59,651 nucleotides of DNA, taken from the NCBI GenBank assembly GCA_025462865.1, contig JAOAPI010000148.1, positions 1 through 59,651 of the forward strand, given 5' to 3'. Source of the stretch: Candidatus Sulfotelmatobacter sp. (GTDB taxonomy: Bacteria; Acidobacteriota; Terriglobia; Terriglobales; Acidobacteriaceae). A program made the position numbers and the translations under genes. Below are positions 22,164-31,839 of this stretch, in pieces (position 1 is the stretch's first letter; the number at the start of each line of letters is the position of its first letter). The notes below the pieces were generated by a model. It saw only the letters and a list, made by a program, of their open reading frames with translations, had not been told where the DNA came from and searched no databases.

Positions 22164-23171
22164 TCAGCTCATCGTGAGCACGACTCGGAACCTTGCCCGG
22201 CCACTGATCATCTGGTCGTAAGCCTCCGCGGCCTTCTCCAGTGGATAGCGCTCGATCATGGGACGGACACCGCTGAGAGCGCTGAACCGCAGCGTGTCCT
22301 CGGAGTCTTTAGCCGTTCCCGAGGGCCAACCCTGAATGGCCTTGCGTCCGCCGATCAACTGCAGCGGAGTTACCGTCAGAGATTCCACGCCGGCGCCCAC
22401 GACCAGGAGCTTTCCATTGCCCGCGAGTCCGTCGACCAGGGCCGAGATAGATTTGGAATCTGGAGCAGTCGCCAGAATCAAACGCGCTCCTCCAAGTTTC
22501 TGCAACGCTTCGGCCGGCGCACCAGCGTTCGTATCCACGTATTCGTGAGCGCCCAGCTTCTGGGCCAGAGCCTGTTTGTCTTTCCCGCGACCGATGGCGA
22601 CGGTACGGAAACCCATCTGACGAGCGTATTGAATACCGAGGTGCCCCAGGCCGCCGATTCCTTGCACCGCAACCAGATCTCCGGCGAGCGCTCCCGCATG
22701 GCGCAGGGAATTGTAAACAGTGATTCCGGCGCAGAGAAGCGGCGCGGCCTCGGCAACAGGCAAGTCATCCGGGATCAACGCCACCGCTTCCGCCGGCGCC
22801 ACCATGTATTCCGCGTAGCCCCCATCAAAAGTGATGCCGGTAATTTTTCCGAACTGGCACAGCATGAAGTCGCCGCGGCGGCAAGGGTCGCACTGAAAGC
22901 AGTGTCCGCCATGCCATCCCACTCCCACGCGTTGACCAGGCTTCCAGAGGGTCACGTCGGCGCCAACGGCATCGACGAGACCGGCAATTTCGTGTCCCGG
23001 CACGCGCGGATACTGAATTCCCGGCCAGTGTCCTTCTTTCACAAGCACGTCGCTGTGGCACAGACCGCAGGCTTCCACCTTGATGCGCACCTGACCGCGG
23101 CCCGGCTGCGGAATGGGGCGCTCGACAATTTCAAGATTTCCTCCCGGCTTGCTGACTTGTACAGCTTTCAT
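22164..23171 (-). CDS. Zinc-dependent alcohol dehydrogenase
   Basis: 335 residues of the medium-chain dehydrogenase family. The catalytic zinc site is in ACGLCHSDV and PGHEIAG; the structural zinc cysteines are in HCFQCDPCRRGDFMLC; the NAD(P)-binding motif is GIGGLGHLGIQYARQMG. Members oxidise or reduce alcohols and aldehydes. The ATG at 23171 follows AAGGAA with good spacing, so upstream in-frame sequence is excluded. It lies between the radical SAM gene and gltX. Confidence 0.93.
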   Translation of the reverse strand: MKAVQVSKPGGNLEIVERPIPQPGRGQVRIKVEACGLCHSDVLVKEGHWPGIQYPRVPGHEIAGLVDAVGADVTLWKPGQRVGVGWHGGHCFQCDPCRRGDFMLCQFGKITGITFDGGYAEYMVAPAEAVALIPDDLPVAEAAPLLCAGITVYNSLRHAGALAGDLVAVQGIGGLGHLGIQYARQMGFRTVAIGRGKDKQALAQKLGAHEYVDTNAGAPAEALQKLGGARLILATAPDSKSISALVDGLAGNGKLLVVGAGVESLTVTPLQLIGGRKAIQGWPSGTAKDSEDTLRFSALSGVRPMIERYPLEKAAEAYDQMISGRARFRVVLTMS

Positions 23172-23312
23172 AGGAATTCCTTTCGTGCGGCTTCTTCGAA
23201 GTATGAGATATTGCAGAGGCTTTCGGGTTTTCTGAAACCGAGCCTGACTGAGTAGATAGAGGTCTATGCCGTGGGGATGCAACAAATCCGCGGAAATTGA
23301 TCCGGTTGCAAC

Positions 23313-24869
23313 TTACGCGATCTTTTGTAGCGCTTGCTCAATTCGCTTGAGAGTGGTTTCCCGCCCCAGCACTTCCAACGTTTCAAACAGCGGCGGAGCA
23401 TTCTTGCGCCCGCATACCGCGACGCGAATAGGCTGGAACATCTGTCCCGCCTTTACACCAAGTTCTTGCGCGGCGGCGCGGAGAGCCTGATCCAACGGAT
23501 CATGTTTGAATTCGACATTGGCCAGGACTTCGCGACCTTTCTCCAGAACTCTGCGCGCCATCGCAGCATCTCCCTTTTGCGGGATGAGCTCGGCCGGATC
23601 GTAGGGCGGCAATTGATCCACGAAGAAGAAGTCGGCGGCGGTCAGGACGTCACGCAGCAGCTTGATCCGCTCGCGGATCAACGGCGTGATTCGCAGCATT
23701 TTATCCTCGGTAACCTGAAACCCAGCCGCGTGGACAATGGGAAGCAGGCGGGCGCTCAACTCCTCCACCGGCAGGGCGCGAATGTGCTCAGCGTTGAGCC
23801 AGAGAGCCTTCGGGTCAAACGTGTCCTCGGGGGCGGCAAAACCAAGGGCAGCGAAATCAGATTCCCTCACTTCGCTCGGGATCGCAACGTTGGGGGGAGT
23901 GGCTTCGGCAGCGACCGTTGATTCCTTGAAGTTCACTACGGCGTTCGAGCGGTTGATGCCTTCGAGCGAGAAGGCCTCCGTGAGCTCTTGCACGGACATA
24001 TTCTCGCGATCGTTTTTAGGCGACCAACCCAGCAGGCAGAGAAAATTGATGAAAGCTTCGGAAAGAAATCCAGCATCACGATAGGTTGTGACACTGACCA
24101 CCGGCCCATGTCTCCGCTTGGAAAGTTTTGTGCCGTCGGGCGCAACCAGCAGCGGCAGATGGGCAAATTGCGGCGGCCTGCTTCCGGCAGCCTCAAAGAT
24201 GAGCACATGCTTGAAAGTATTCGATAGATGATCTTGTCCCCGGATGATGTGCGAAATGCGCAGATCGGCGTCGTCTGCGCACGAGGCCAGATGATAGGTC
24301 GGCATGCCATCCGAGCGAAGCAGCGCAAAGTCTTCGATGTCGGCAGCAAGCTTTGCCTGTTCGCCGTAAACTGCGTCCGTAAAACGAACCGCCTGGTCGC
24401 CCTCATGCGGCACACGGAAACGCAACGCGAAGGGCTCACCGGCGGCAGCGCGCCGGTCACTCTCAGCAGGCGAAATTTCGCGGGCCCCGGGATTAAATAG
24501 CCATGTACCTTGCGCCCCGGATTTTTCTGCTTCGCCGGTGTGCGCCGGTGTGAAGTCTCGATAGGCGAGGCCTTTCTCAAAGATCGCCCATGCCGTTTTG
24601 CGGTGTAAGTCAATGCGTTCGGATTGTTTGTACTCCTCGTCCCAGCCCAGGTTCAGCCACTTCAATCCCTCAAAAATAGAATCGACCGAGGCTTGTGTGT
24701 TGCGCCCGACGTCGGTGTCATCGAGCCGCAGAATCATGGTGCCTTTATTGTGGCGGGCGTAGAGCCAGTTGAAAATGAAAGTCCGAGCACTGCCGACGTG
24801 GAGAAAGCCCGTAGGAGATGGGGCGAACCGCACACGAGGTGCCATCGTGGGAGCGAAGGATTCAAGCAT
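23313..24869 (-). CDS. gltX: Glutamyl-tRNA synthetase (with an internal insertion)
   Basis: Class I synthetase for tRNA-Glu; 518 residues. Motifs: [17 protein letters not shown] near the N terminus and [15 protein letters not shown] (KMSKS site). Oddity: between SNAVVNF and [12 protein letters not shown] there are about 35 residues (TVAAEATPP.. [16 protein letters not shown]) that I do not expect in GluRS. The DNA there (23861-23884) reads as a GATCCCGAGCGAAGTGAGGG-type intergenic repeat kept in frame. The start could also be ATG 24845 (MAPRVRF), closer to the family norm. Confidence 0.96.
   Translation of the reverse strand: MLESFAPTMAPRVRFAPSPTGFLHVGSARTFIFNWLYARHNKGTMILRLDDTDVGRNTQASVDSIFEGLKWLNLGWDEEYKQSERIDLHRKTAWAIFEKGLAYRDFTPAHTGEAEKSGAQGTWLFNPGAREISPAESDRRAAAGEPFALRFRVPHEGDQAVRFTDAVYGEQAKLAADIEDFALLRSDGMPTYHLASCADDADLRISHIIRGQDHLSNTFKHVLIFEAAGSRPPQFAHLPLLVAPDGTKLSKRRHGPVVSVTTYRDAGFLSEAFINFLCLLGWSPKNDRENMSVQELTEAFSLEGINRSNAVVNFKESTVAAEATPPNVAIPSEVRESDFAALGFAAPEDTFDPKALWLNAEHIRALPVEELSARLLPIVHAAGFQVTEDKMLRITPLIRERIKLLRDVLTAADFFFVDQLPPYDPAELIPQKGDAAMARRVLEKGREVLANVEFKHDPLDQALRAAAQELGVKAGQMFQPIRVAVCGRKNAPPLFETLEVLGRETTLKRIEQALQKIA
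23861..23884. repeat. Repeat-like element inside gltX
   Basis: Plus strand ATTCCCTCACTTCGCTCGGG and following ATCG; the other strand reads CGATCCCGAGCGAAGTGAGG. I recall this motif as a dispersed non-coding repeat in several bacterial phyla; here it encodes IPSEVRES within the GluRS insertion. Only one copy is present in this window. Confidence 0.45.
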
Positions 24870-25084
24870 AAGTGGCGAAAGTTTGATGGTATGGGCGAAG
24901 GAAAAGTATCGTCAAGGCAGACCGGAGGGGCGATTTCCGATTAATCCGCCGATTTTAGGCCTTCCAACACCCGGCCACTGTACTTAAATTCTATTGTGCG
25001 CATGCCCCTAGCTGTGAAAACATTAGTGATTAGTGAGCCACACAAAAATTTGTCCTATCTCCGCGAGAAGGTTAACTAACTCCC

Positions 25085-28000
25085 ATGAATAGCGTTGTGA
25101 TCAGCATGGTGGTAATTCCGGGAGTGGTTTCGCTTTTGTTGTTCCTGGTTTTCACTTACCTCTACGAGCAGAGCCGGCAGGCATATTTCCGTGCCTGGCA
25201 GTTGGCTTGGGCCGCCTACTCGCTGCACTACGTTCTCGACGCGCTTTCCTATTATCGAGCCCCCTCACCGCTCATATATTTCGCCAGTTCGTTGTTTCTG
25301 GTGGCAATGGCTTTGAGCATCTTTGTGTCGACGCGCCTGATGCGGGGACCTTCCCATTTTCTCTGGTATGACGCTGGCCTGGCCGCCGCCGGAGTTGCCC
25401 TGGCATGGATCAATGTGCAGGCGCACATGGTCGCGGGGTCATTCCAGGCAGCAGCGCAGCCTGCCATTGCCCTCGATCTCGGAATTGCCGGCGTTCTCCT
25501 GTATTGCTCTGCGGTTTATTACATCAACGGCCACCGTCGCGGATTGCTCGCGTTCAAAGTGCTCGCCTTTGCGCTGGCGTTGTGGGCGGTACTGATGGGA
25601 GCGGGACAATTTCGCAATCCCTGGGGGGCGAGGTTTGGCAGCGCGGCCAACTATCTGGGTCCGGTACCCCAGATGCTGTTAGGCATCGCCATGGTGATGG
25701 TCCTGTTCGAAAACGAGCGCAATGCCGTTCAGGAGAATACACTCGCGCTCTCGACCCTCGGAGCGGATCCCCGCCGTTTGCTCTCAGCCGACGACCTGCT
25801 GCCGAGCATGCAGGCGGCGCTCGACCGGCTGGCGGGAGCACTGTCTGCGCGTCGCGCGATTATCTACATCTCGGAGCGCTGGCGCGGCTTGTTGCCCTCG
25901 GTGCAGCGCGGGTTTTCTCCGGAATTCATGGATGTTTTGACCAACGCTGGCGCGGGAGAATACATCTGCGAGCTCGCTTACCGGCAAGGCGGCCTGTTCA
26001 CCGTGCACGATCTGGCCCACATGACTGAGCCGCTCCCCGCCGGGTCAACGGGCACATTTGCCGACCTCAAGAAGGCACTTACTGAAGCTGATATCCGTAA
26101 TCTGACCGCCGTAAGCTTGCAGACCCGCGAGCATGCTTTCGGCGTGATTTTATTTCCTCATGCCGAACGCAAGGCTTTCGGCACATCAGGTCCGCGCCTG
26201 ATGGTCGGACTGGCACTTCAACTAGGCCTCACGCTGGATAACTATCTCATCGCCCACGACGCTCACCGGCGCACACAAGAGTACGAATTGCTCACTCAGA
26301 TCGGACAGGCGATCAGTTCGCGCTTGGATCAGGACGAGGTGCTGCGCACCATCCACACCGAGTTGGGGCAGATTTTCAATACCAGCAACTTCTACATCGC
26401 GTTTCAAGAGGGAGATCAGATCCGTTTCGAACTGGAAGTCGAGAATGATCGCGTTCTACCCAAGCGTTCGCGCAAACATGAAAATGCTTTTACCGAGTAC
26501 GTGATCCGCACCGGTCAGCCACTGCTGATACGCTCCGACCTGGAAAAAACTCGATCCCGTTTGGGCGTCGATTATCGTCCGGAACATCCCGCGAAGTGTC
26601 TTTGTGCGGCCCCCATTCTATTGGGCAAGAAGCCGGCAGGCGTCATGGTGGCCATGAATACGGAGCGGGAATTCGTTTACGAACAACGCGATCTGGACGT
26701 TCTCGTGACTGCCGCCGGCCAGGTAGCGGTGGCGGTAGAGAATGCGCGTCTATTCGCGGATGAACAACGGCGCTCGCGGCAACTCGCATTCCTCAACAAT
26801 ATTTCGCGCACCGCCATTTCGAGCGACGACCCTGTACACATGCTGGGACAGATCGTCGGAGAAATTCAAAAGAATTTCAGTTTTGATCATATCGGCATCG
26901 GCCTGCTTGATTATGGAACCAAGGAGATTGAAATCAAAGCGGAGGCTGGCGCGACGGCGCATGCCATGGGCAAACGCATTCCGCTGGGAGTAGGAATTCT
27001 GGGACGCGTGGCGCGTACCGGTGAACGGGCGCTGGTGCAGAACGGGCTCGAAGGCCAGATGGGCGCGATCTTGGCGGAGTCGCGATCGGTGTTGTGCATT
27101 CCGATTACCTACGGCGAGACACTGCTGGGCGCGCTTAATATCGAAAGCCGGAACGAGAGTGCCTTTTCCCCGCAGGATGTTCTCATCCTCAACACCCTCG
27201 CCGATTTGCTGGCTACGGCACTTCATAACGCTTTCGTATTTCAGAAGCTGCAACAGCAGTCCATTACCGACGGTCTGACCGGAATAAAGACACGCCGCTT
27301 TTTCTGGGAAGCGCTCTCCGCCGAATGGAAGCGCGCGTCGCGCTCGGGACGCCCCTTCTCAGTAGTGCTCATTGATCTGGATAAGTTCAAGGAAGTAAAC
27401 GACACCATGGGCCATTTTGAAGGTGACTTGGTACTGGCGCGGGTAGGACGACTGCTGGAACAAAAGTCACGGCAATCGAACGTGGTGGCGCGTTACGGCG
27501 GCGACGAGTTCATTATCCTCATGCCCGAAACCGGGGCGGACCAGGCACAAGTGCTGGCCGAGCGCTTGCGGCAATGGATCAGCGGCGACCCGATGTTGAG
27601 CGAACACCACATTAGCGGCAGCTTTGGCGTGGCCAGTTTCCCGACCCACGGTTTTTCCATCGAAGACATCATCCGCGTCGCCGACGCGGGCATGTACGTC
27701 TCCAAACGTTCTGGAGGCAATCGAGTGTCGGCGGCCGAAGAGTTTGCCGAGGGCGAGGAATTTGCCACGCAGCGGCAACAGATTTCCGCCTACATCGAGG
27801 GCTTTCTGCAACGCGAACACAATGGGCCGGAGCATCTCGAAGAACTATCCTCGATGCTGGTGAAATTTTGCGGTGGAGAAGAAGACTGCAACGTGCCGCT
27901 GCTGAAGGAATCCATTGAAGTTCTCAGCCGCGCCGCCGAATCTCGGGAGCTGCGAACTTCCGGGCACGGCGACCTGGTCGCTCGCTACACCGAGATTGTC

Positions 28001-28480
28001 GCGCGCGCGCTCCATCTGCCTCCGGAGGAAACCGCCGGTCTGGTATATGCCGCGCGCATCCACGATGTTGGCAAAATTTTCGTGCCGGAACGCATTCTGA
28101 ACAAACCCGGGCCGCTCACCGACGACGAGTTCTTCCTCGTAAGGATGCATGCGCGCGTTGGAGCTGAGATCGCCGGCATCCTGCCCCATAGCGCCATGAT
28201 GCGCCAGGCGATCGAGCATCATCACGAGCGCTTCGATGGGACCGGCTATCCCGATGGAGCTAAAGGTGAGCAGATTCCCTTGTGGGCACGCATTGTTGCA
28301 TTGGCGGATGCCTACGCGAACATGGTGACGGAGCAATCGATCGCCGCCGCCCGCACTCCCGAACAGGCGCTGGACGAACTCGCAAAGATGAGTGGCACTG
28401 GCTTTGATGGCATGCTGGTGCGCTTGCTGCTGCGCGAATTGAAGTCAGAGAGAGCTTCATCGTCGAGCCTGGGAATTTAG
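25085..28480 (+). CDS. 7TM-GAF sensor with GGDEF and HD-GYP domains (c-di-GMP turnover)
   Basis: 1131 residues. About seven N-terminal membrane helices (1-220) lead to probable GAF domains (about 240-400, 405-560, 570-720), a diguanylate cyclase domain with intact RYGGDEF (GGDEF at 805-809), and an HD-GYP phosphodiesterase domain with HD at 993-994 and HHHERFDGTGYP at 1045-1056. Both halves look catalytically competent, so it may make and degrade c-di-GMP. The RxxD inhibitory site before GGDEF reads RQSN, suggesting loss of product inhibition. Two PilZ-type proteins in this window could be targets. Confidence 0.92.
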   Translation: MNSVVISMVVIPGVVSLLLFLVFTYLYEQSRQAYFRAWQLAWAAYSLHYVLDALSYYRAPSPLIYFASSLFLVAMALSIFVSTRLMRGPSHFLWYDAGLAAAGVALAWINVQAHMVAGSFQAAAQPAIALDLGIAGVLLYCSAVYYINGHRRGLLAFKVLAFALALWAVLMGAGQFRNPWGARFGSAANYLGPVPQMLLGIAMVMVLFENERNAVQENTLALSTLGADPRRLLSADDLLPSMQAALDRLAGALSARRAIIYISERWRGLLPSVQRGFSPEFMDVLTNAGAGEYICELAYRQGGLFTVHDLAHMTEPLPAGSTGTFADLKKALTEADIRNLTAVSLQTREHAFGVILFPHAERKAFGTSGPRLMVGLALQLGLTLDNYLIAHDAHRRTQEYELLTQIGQAISSRLDQDEVLRTIHTELGQIFNTSNFYIAFQEGDQIRFELEVENDRVLPKRSRKHENAFTEYVIRTGQPLLIRSDLEKTRSRLGVDYRPEHPAKCLCAAPILLGKKPAGVMVAMNTEREFVYEQRDLDVLVTAAGQVAVAVENARLFADEQRRSRQLAFLNNISRTAISSDDPVHMLGQIVGEIQKNFSFDHIGIGLLDYGTKEIEIKAEAGATAHAMGKRIPLGVGILGRVARTGERALVQNGLEGQMGAILAESRSVLCIPITYGETLLGALNIESRNESAFSPQDVLILNTLADLLATALHNAFVFQKLQQQSITDGLTGIKTRRFFWEALSAEWKRASRSGRPFSVVLIDLDKFKEVNDTMGHFEGDLVLARVGRLLEQKSRQSNVVARYGGDEFIILMPETGADQAQVLAERLRQWISGDPMLSEHHISGSFGVASFPTHGFSIEDIIRVADAGMYVSKRSGGNRVSAAEEFAEGEEFATQRQQISAYIEGFLQREHNGPEHLEELSSMLVKFCGGEEDCNVPLLKESIEVLSRAAESRELRTSGHGDLVARYTEIVARALHLPPEETAGLVYAARIHDVGKIFVPERILNKPGPLTDDEFFLVRMHARVGAEIAGILPHSAMMRQAIEHHHERFDGTGYPDGAKGEQIPLWARIVALADAYANMVTEQSIAAARTPEQALDELAKMSGTGFDGMLVRLLLRELKSERASSSSLGI

Positions 28481-28543
28481 CCCGGTCCGCCTGCACGTTC
28501 CCGTCCGCTTGAAACTTGATGCGCAAATCATGAGACTGTCTGC

Positions 28544-29326
28544 ATGTCCATTCCCCTCTCTCTATCTGGCAAAGTTGCGTTAATCACCGGAGGCTCGCGC
28601 GGCATCGGCGCAGCCACGGTGCGACTGTTCACCGCGGCAGGCGCCAAGGTCGTGTTCACGTACAACAAGGCGAGATCGCAAGCGGAAGCCCTGGCAAAAG
28701 AATGTGGCGAGGCGAATTGCCGCCCGATAGCCGCCAGCCTGACTAGCGCTGACTCTGCTCAAAAGGTGATTGCAGAGTCCGTCAAACAATTCGGACGCCT
28801 CGATATTCTCGTCGCCAATCATGGCGTTTGGCCGGTTGAAGACGTAGCTATTGAAAACATGACAAATGACCAATGGCGCTCCACTCTCTCGATTAACCTG
28901 GACGCCGTTTTTGGTCTGGTCAAGCACACGGTTGCGCAAATGAAGTCGCAGCCGCGAGCGGGTTCCGCCAGCGGCCACATCGTTCTCATCAGTTCCACCA
29001 GTGGACAGCGCGGTGAGGCGTTTCATTGCGACTATTCGGCAAGCAAGGGCGCATTGATCAGTATGGTCAAGGGGCTTTCCACGGAGTTGGCTTCCGCGGG
29101 CATCTACGTAAACTCGGTTGCGCCCGGTTGGGTAGATACGGATATGTCAAGAGAGGCCCTGGATGACCCCAAAAGCGGGGAAGAAATTCGGCGCACGATT
29201 CCACTCGGACGCGTAGGTAAGCCCGAGGAAATCGCAGGGCCTGTGCTCTTCTTATGCACTGGCTACGCTAGCTTCATCACCGGGGAGATTTTCAACGTAA
29301 ATGGCGGAGCCGTCCTGACAGGCTAG
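28544..29326 (+). CDS. SDR family oxidoreductase (FabG-like)
   Basis: 260 residues, a classical short-chain dehydrogenase. Cofactor motif TGGSRGIGAATV, NHG near residue 90, catalytic Ser in LISSTSG and YSASKGA (Tyr/Lys), then VAPGWVDTDM; the C terminus has FITGEIFNVNGGAVLTG. It reduces or oxidises an alcohol/ketone, possibly a 3-oxoacyl substrate, but the specificity cannot be read. It starts 63 nt after the GGDEF/HD-GYP gene. Confidence 0.93.
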   Translation: MSIPLSLSGKVALITGGSRGIGAATVRLFTAAGAKVVFTYNKARSQAEALAKECGEANCRPIAASLTSADSAQKVIAESVKQFGRLDILVANHGVWPVEDVAIENMTNDQWRSTLSINLDAVFGLVKHTVAQMKSQPRAGSASGHIVLISSTSGQRGEAFHCDYSASKGALISMVKGLSTELASAGIYVNSVAPGWVDTDMSREALDDPKSGEEIRRTIPLGRVGKPEEIAGPVLFLCTGYASFITGEIFNVNGGAVLTG

Positions 29327-29394
29327 CCGAGAACCGAAAATTCCAGGCAAAGCAACCCTCCGCTGATTTTTCCTGCATCCAAGAGAGTGCTGCA

Positions 29395-29485
29395 ATACTT
29401 TCGCCCCGTGTCGGGCGGGGCGCTCGTGGCCCCCCCACATGTCAAAGCGAAGAACTGGCGGACGGAAGTGTCCGCTCCGCACGAT
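29395..29485. repeat. GC-rich palindromic remnants in a 227-nt gap
   Basis: The gap 29327-29553 has TCGGGCGGGGCGCTCGTGGC followed by a C-run and GCGGAC-GGAAGT-GTCCGC (a 6-bp palindrome near 29459-29476). No gene was seen. It resembles other palindromic filler in this window. Confidence 0.4.
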
Positions 29486-29553
29486 AAGGCGCAAGCAGCT
29501 ACAATTTCCTGTTCAGGCATCACACGGATTCAAGCATCATAACGACCGGCTGA

Positions 29554-30405
29554 ATGAAATATTTGATCCTAATACCTATGCTGGTCGCTCCACTGCTGGT
29601 GCCTGGCCGGAAGCTATCCTTTGCAGTCGAAGCTGCTGCGCAGGCTGCTTCACAATCTACCGTAAGCAGTCCCGTGATCTCAGCCGATCAGGAGAACTCC
29701 CGCAAAGCCCGCACATTGCTGGACCAGGCGATCCAGGGCTTGGGTGGCGAAGCCTTCCTGAACATTCGCGATAAACAAGAAGAGGGACGCACCTACAGCT
29801 TTCATCACGGCCAGCCCACAAGCAACGGAGTGCTTTTCTGGCGCTTCGTTGAGCTTCCCAACAAGGAACGAATTGAGATCACCAAGCAGCGGGACATTGC
29901 CTACATTTATGCCGGCGACAAAGGTTACGAAGTTACGTTCAAGGGCCCGCATCCCGTGGAGCCGAAGGATCTAGAAGACTACCTGCGCCGTCGGCGATTC
30001 TCTCTAGACACTCTTCTTCGCGAATGGAGCCACGATCCCGGTGTCGCCCTGTTCTACGACGGCAATGCGTTGGCTGGCAACCTGCCGGCACAACAGATCA
30101 CAATGATCAATCCCAAAAATGAGGCGGTCAGTCTTTATTTCGACATTGAAACTCATTTGCCTATTAAGAAGAGCTACACCTGGCGCGATCCCATCGACAA
30201 AGAACGCAATGTGGAAGAAGAAATCTACGACAATTATCGTCTGGTCCAGGGCGTGATGACAGCCTATGGCTTCACCCGCTATTTCAACGGAGATATGCAA
30301 AGTCAGCGCTTCGTGAACTCCGCTCGTTACAATCAAGGGCTCGACGACGCAATGTTTGATCCCAATTCCCACTACGATCCCAACAAACCTTCCAAGAAGC
30401 ATTAA
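29554..30405 (+). CDS. Exported hypothetical protein, possibly LolA-like fold
   Basis: 283 residues with an N-terminal signal peptide (KYLILIPMLVAPLLVPG). The mature part begins with a helix (ARTLLDQAIQGLGGEAFLNI) and then alternating strands such as RTYSFHHGQP and YAGDKGYEVTFKG, with a late FDIETHLPIKKSYTWRDP segment. The layout resembles outer-membrane lipoprotein-sorting-like proteins, but no diagnostic motif is visible. A terminator-like hairpin follows the stop. Confidence 0.7.
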   Translation: MKYLILIPMLVAPLLVPGRKLSFAVEAAAQAASQSTVSSPVISADQENSRKARTLLDQAIQGLGGEAFLNIRDKQEEGRTYSFHHGQPTSNGVLFWRFVELPNKERIEITKQRDIAYIYAGDKGYEVTFKGPHPVEPKDLEDYLRRRRFSLDTLLREWSHDPGVALFYDGNALAGNLPAQQITMINPKNEAVSLYFDIETHLPIKKSYTWRDPIDKERNVEEEIYDNYRLVQGVMTAYGFTRYFNGDMQSQRFVNSARYNQGLDDAMFDPNSHYDPNKPSKKH

Positions 30406-30475
30406 CTCGTAGCACACATCGGGCTTGTTTCCCCAAAACCCTGGTTTTTACCAAGTGGATTCCCCGACTTATTCC

Positions 30476-30496
30476 GCCACGCAATGTGGCTTTTTT
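30476..30496 (+). terminator. Short stem-loop with T-run
   Basis: GCCAC-GCAAT-GTGGC followed by TTTTTT, 71 nt after the preceding plus-strand gene and upstream of lpxC. The stem is only 5 bp. Confidence 0.5.
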
Positions 30497-30560
30497 ACCA
30501 CAGTCGGAGTTTGGTAGATAGCTGTAATCTACTCATTCATCAATACATAGATAAGCCCAA

Positions 30561-31472
30561 TTGACTCAGGAGCAGACATTTCGCTCGGCGGTAGAATGCA
30601 GCGGTATCGGTCTGCATAGCGGCGCGCCCGTAAGCGTACGTATCTTGCCGGCGTCTCCCGGAACTGGCATCGTCTTTCGCAGAACGGATCTGGACAATTT
30701 TGAAATAGAGGCCGTCAGCCGCAACGTGGCGCGTGTGAGCTACGCCACCAGCCTGATGAAAAAGGGCGTCCTGATCTCAACCACCGAGCACTTGCTGTCG
30801 TCCTTTATCGGCCTTGGTATCGACAACGCCATCGTAGAGCTGGACAACCTGGAGCTCCCTATTCTGGACGGCAGTGCGCTACCGTTCGTAGAGTTGATTC
30901 AGAAGGCCGGCATCCGCAAACAGCGCCGCCCGCGCAAGTACCTGAAGATTCTGCGAGAAGTAGAAATGCGTGAGGGCAACAAATTCATCTCGGTTTATCC
31001 CGCAGAAAGTTATTCCGTCTCTTACTCGATCAATTTTCCTCATCCGCTTATCGGGAAAGAAACCTTCCAGGTCGAACTTTCCAACGGCAGTTATCTGCGG
31101 AATATCGCCGGCGCCCGCACCTTCGGCTCGCGCGAAGATGAAAAAGCAATGCGCAATATGGGATTGATCCGGGGCGCGTCCAGGGACAACTGCATCGTGC
31201 TGACCCGCGACGGCATTGAAAATGGCCCGCTGCGTTTCCCCGACGAGTTCGTGCGTCACAAGGTTCTAGACTTGGTCGGCGACCTCGCCCTGCTGGGTAA
31301 ACCAATCCTGGGCAGGATCGTGGCAGATCGCGCCGGTCACGCCATGCATACGGCGCTGGTTTCGCGCATTCTTCGTGACAAGACTCTATGGGAGGAAGTA
31401 ACGCTGCCCGAAGATGACAAACAGGGCGCCCGCCCTTACGAGGTTCAAGCTGCTGCCGGCTCGTCGCTGTAA
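30561..31472 (+). CDS. lpxC: UDP-3-O-acyl-N-acetylglucosamine deacetylase
   Basis: Zinc enzyme of the committed step of lipid A synthesis; 303 residues. It has CSGIGLHSGAPVSV at the N terminus, STTEHLLSSFIGLGIDNA (zinc His region) and RHKVLDLVGDLALLG with GHAMHTALV (zinc and catalytic residues). The start is a TTG at 30561, which fits the family N terminus; there is no closer ATG. It indicates an outer membrane with lipopolysaccharide. Confidence 0.97.
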   Translation: MTQEQTFRSAVECSGIGLHSGAPVSVRILPASPGTGIVFRRTDLDNFEIEAVSRNVARVSYATSLMKKGVLISTTEHLLSSFIGLGIDNAIVELDNLELPILDGSALPFVELIQKAGIRKQRRPRKYLKILREVEMREGNKFISVYPAESYSVSYSINFPHPLIGKETFQVELSNGSYLRNIAGARTFGSREDEKAMRNMGLIRGASRDNCIVLTRDGIENGPLRFPDEFVRHKVLDLVGDLALLGKPILGRIVADRAGHAMHTALVSRILRDKTLWEEVTLPEDDKQGARPYEVQAAAGSSL

Positions 31473-31502
31473 GCCGATCATTCGAGGTTCTGCGTCGCCA
31501 GA

Positions 31503-31739
31503 CTAATCAGCCGGTTCGCACGGAAGTTCGCCAGCCTCGACACCGACCTCAGACTGTTCCTTAACCAGCCGTTGTAGCTCCGCGCGAGTCTGGCTGATCA
31601 GCGCCGCGGCGAACTGCCGGGCAGACCGCTGGCGTTCGGCCGATAGATCTTTCACTCGCATGTTCAGCATTGGAATGTCATCTTCGAACCGGCGCAAGGT
31701 TTTTTCTACTTTTGTGATGCGATAAGCATTGGGAATCAT
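31503..31739 (-). CDS. Small helical hypothetical protein
   Basis: 78 residues, Arg/Glu-rich, predicted mostly helical or coiled coil (ERQRSARQFAAALISQTRAE). GGAG precedes the ATG. No family recognised. It shares the minus strand with the receiver/PilZ gene 100 nt upstream, so the two may be co-transcribed. Confidence 0.65.
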   Translation of the reverse strand: MIPNAYRITKVEKTLRRFEDDIPMLNMRVKDLSAERQRSARQFAAALISQTRAELQRLVKEQSEVGVEAGELPCEPAD

Positions 31740-31839
31740 GGCGAGGTTCTCCAGTGTGATCTAACCAGAGTGCCATGTGCGAATGGCCGCGCAAGTTACA
31801 AAGTTGATACCTGGCGGATCTGCCGTAGGAGAGACAGGA

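Noticed and set aside
21762..23255. Long open frame (497 codons) opposite the radical SAM and alcohol dehydrogenase genes
   Set aside because: It crosses two well-supported genes and their gap, with no domain or ribosome-binding site.
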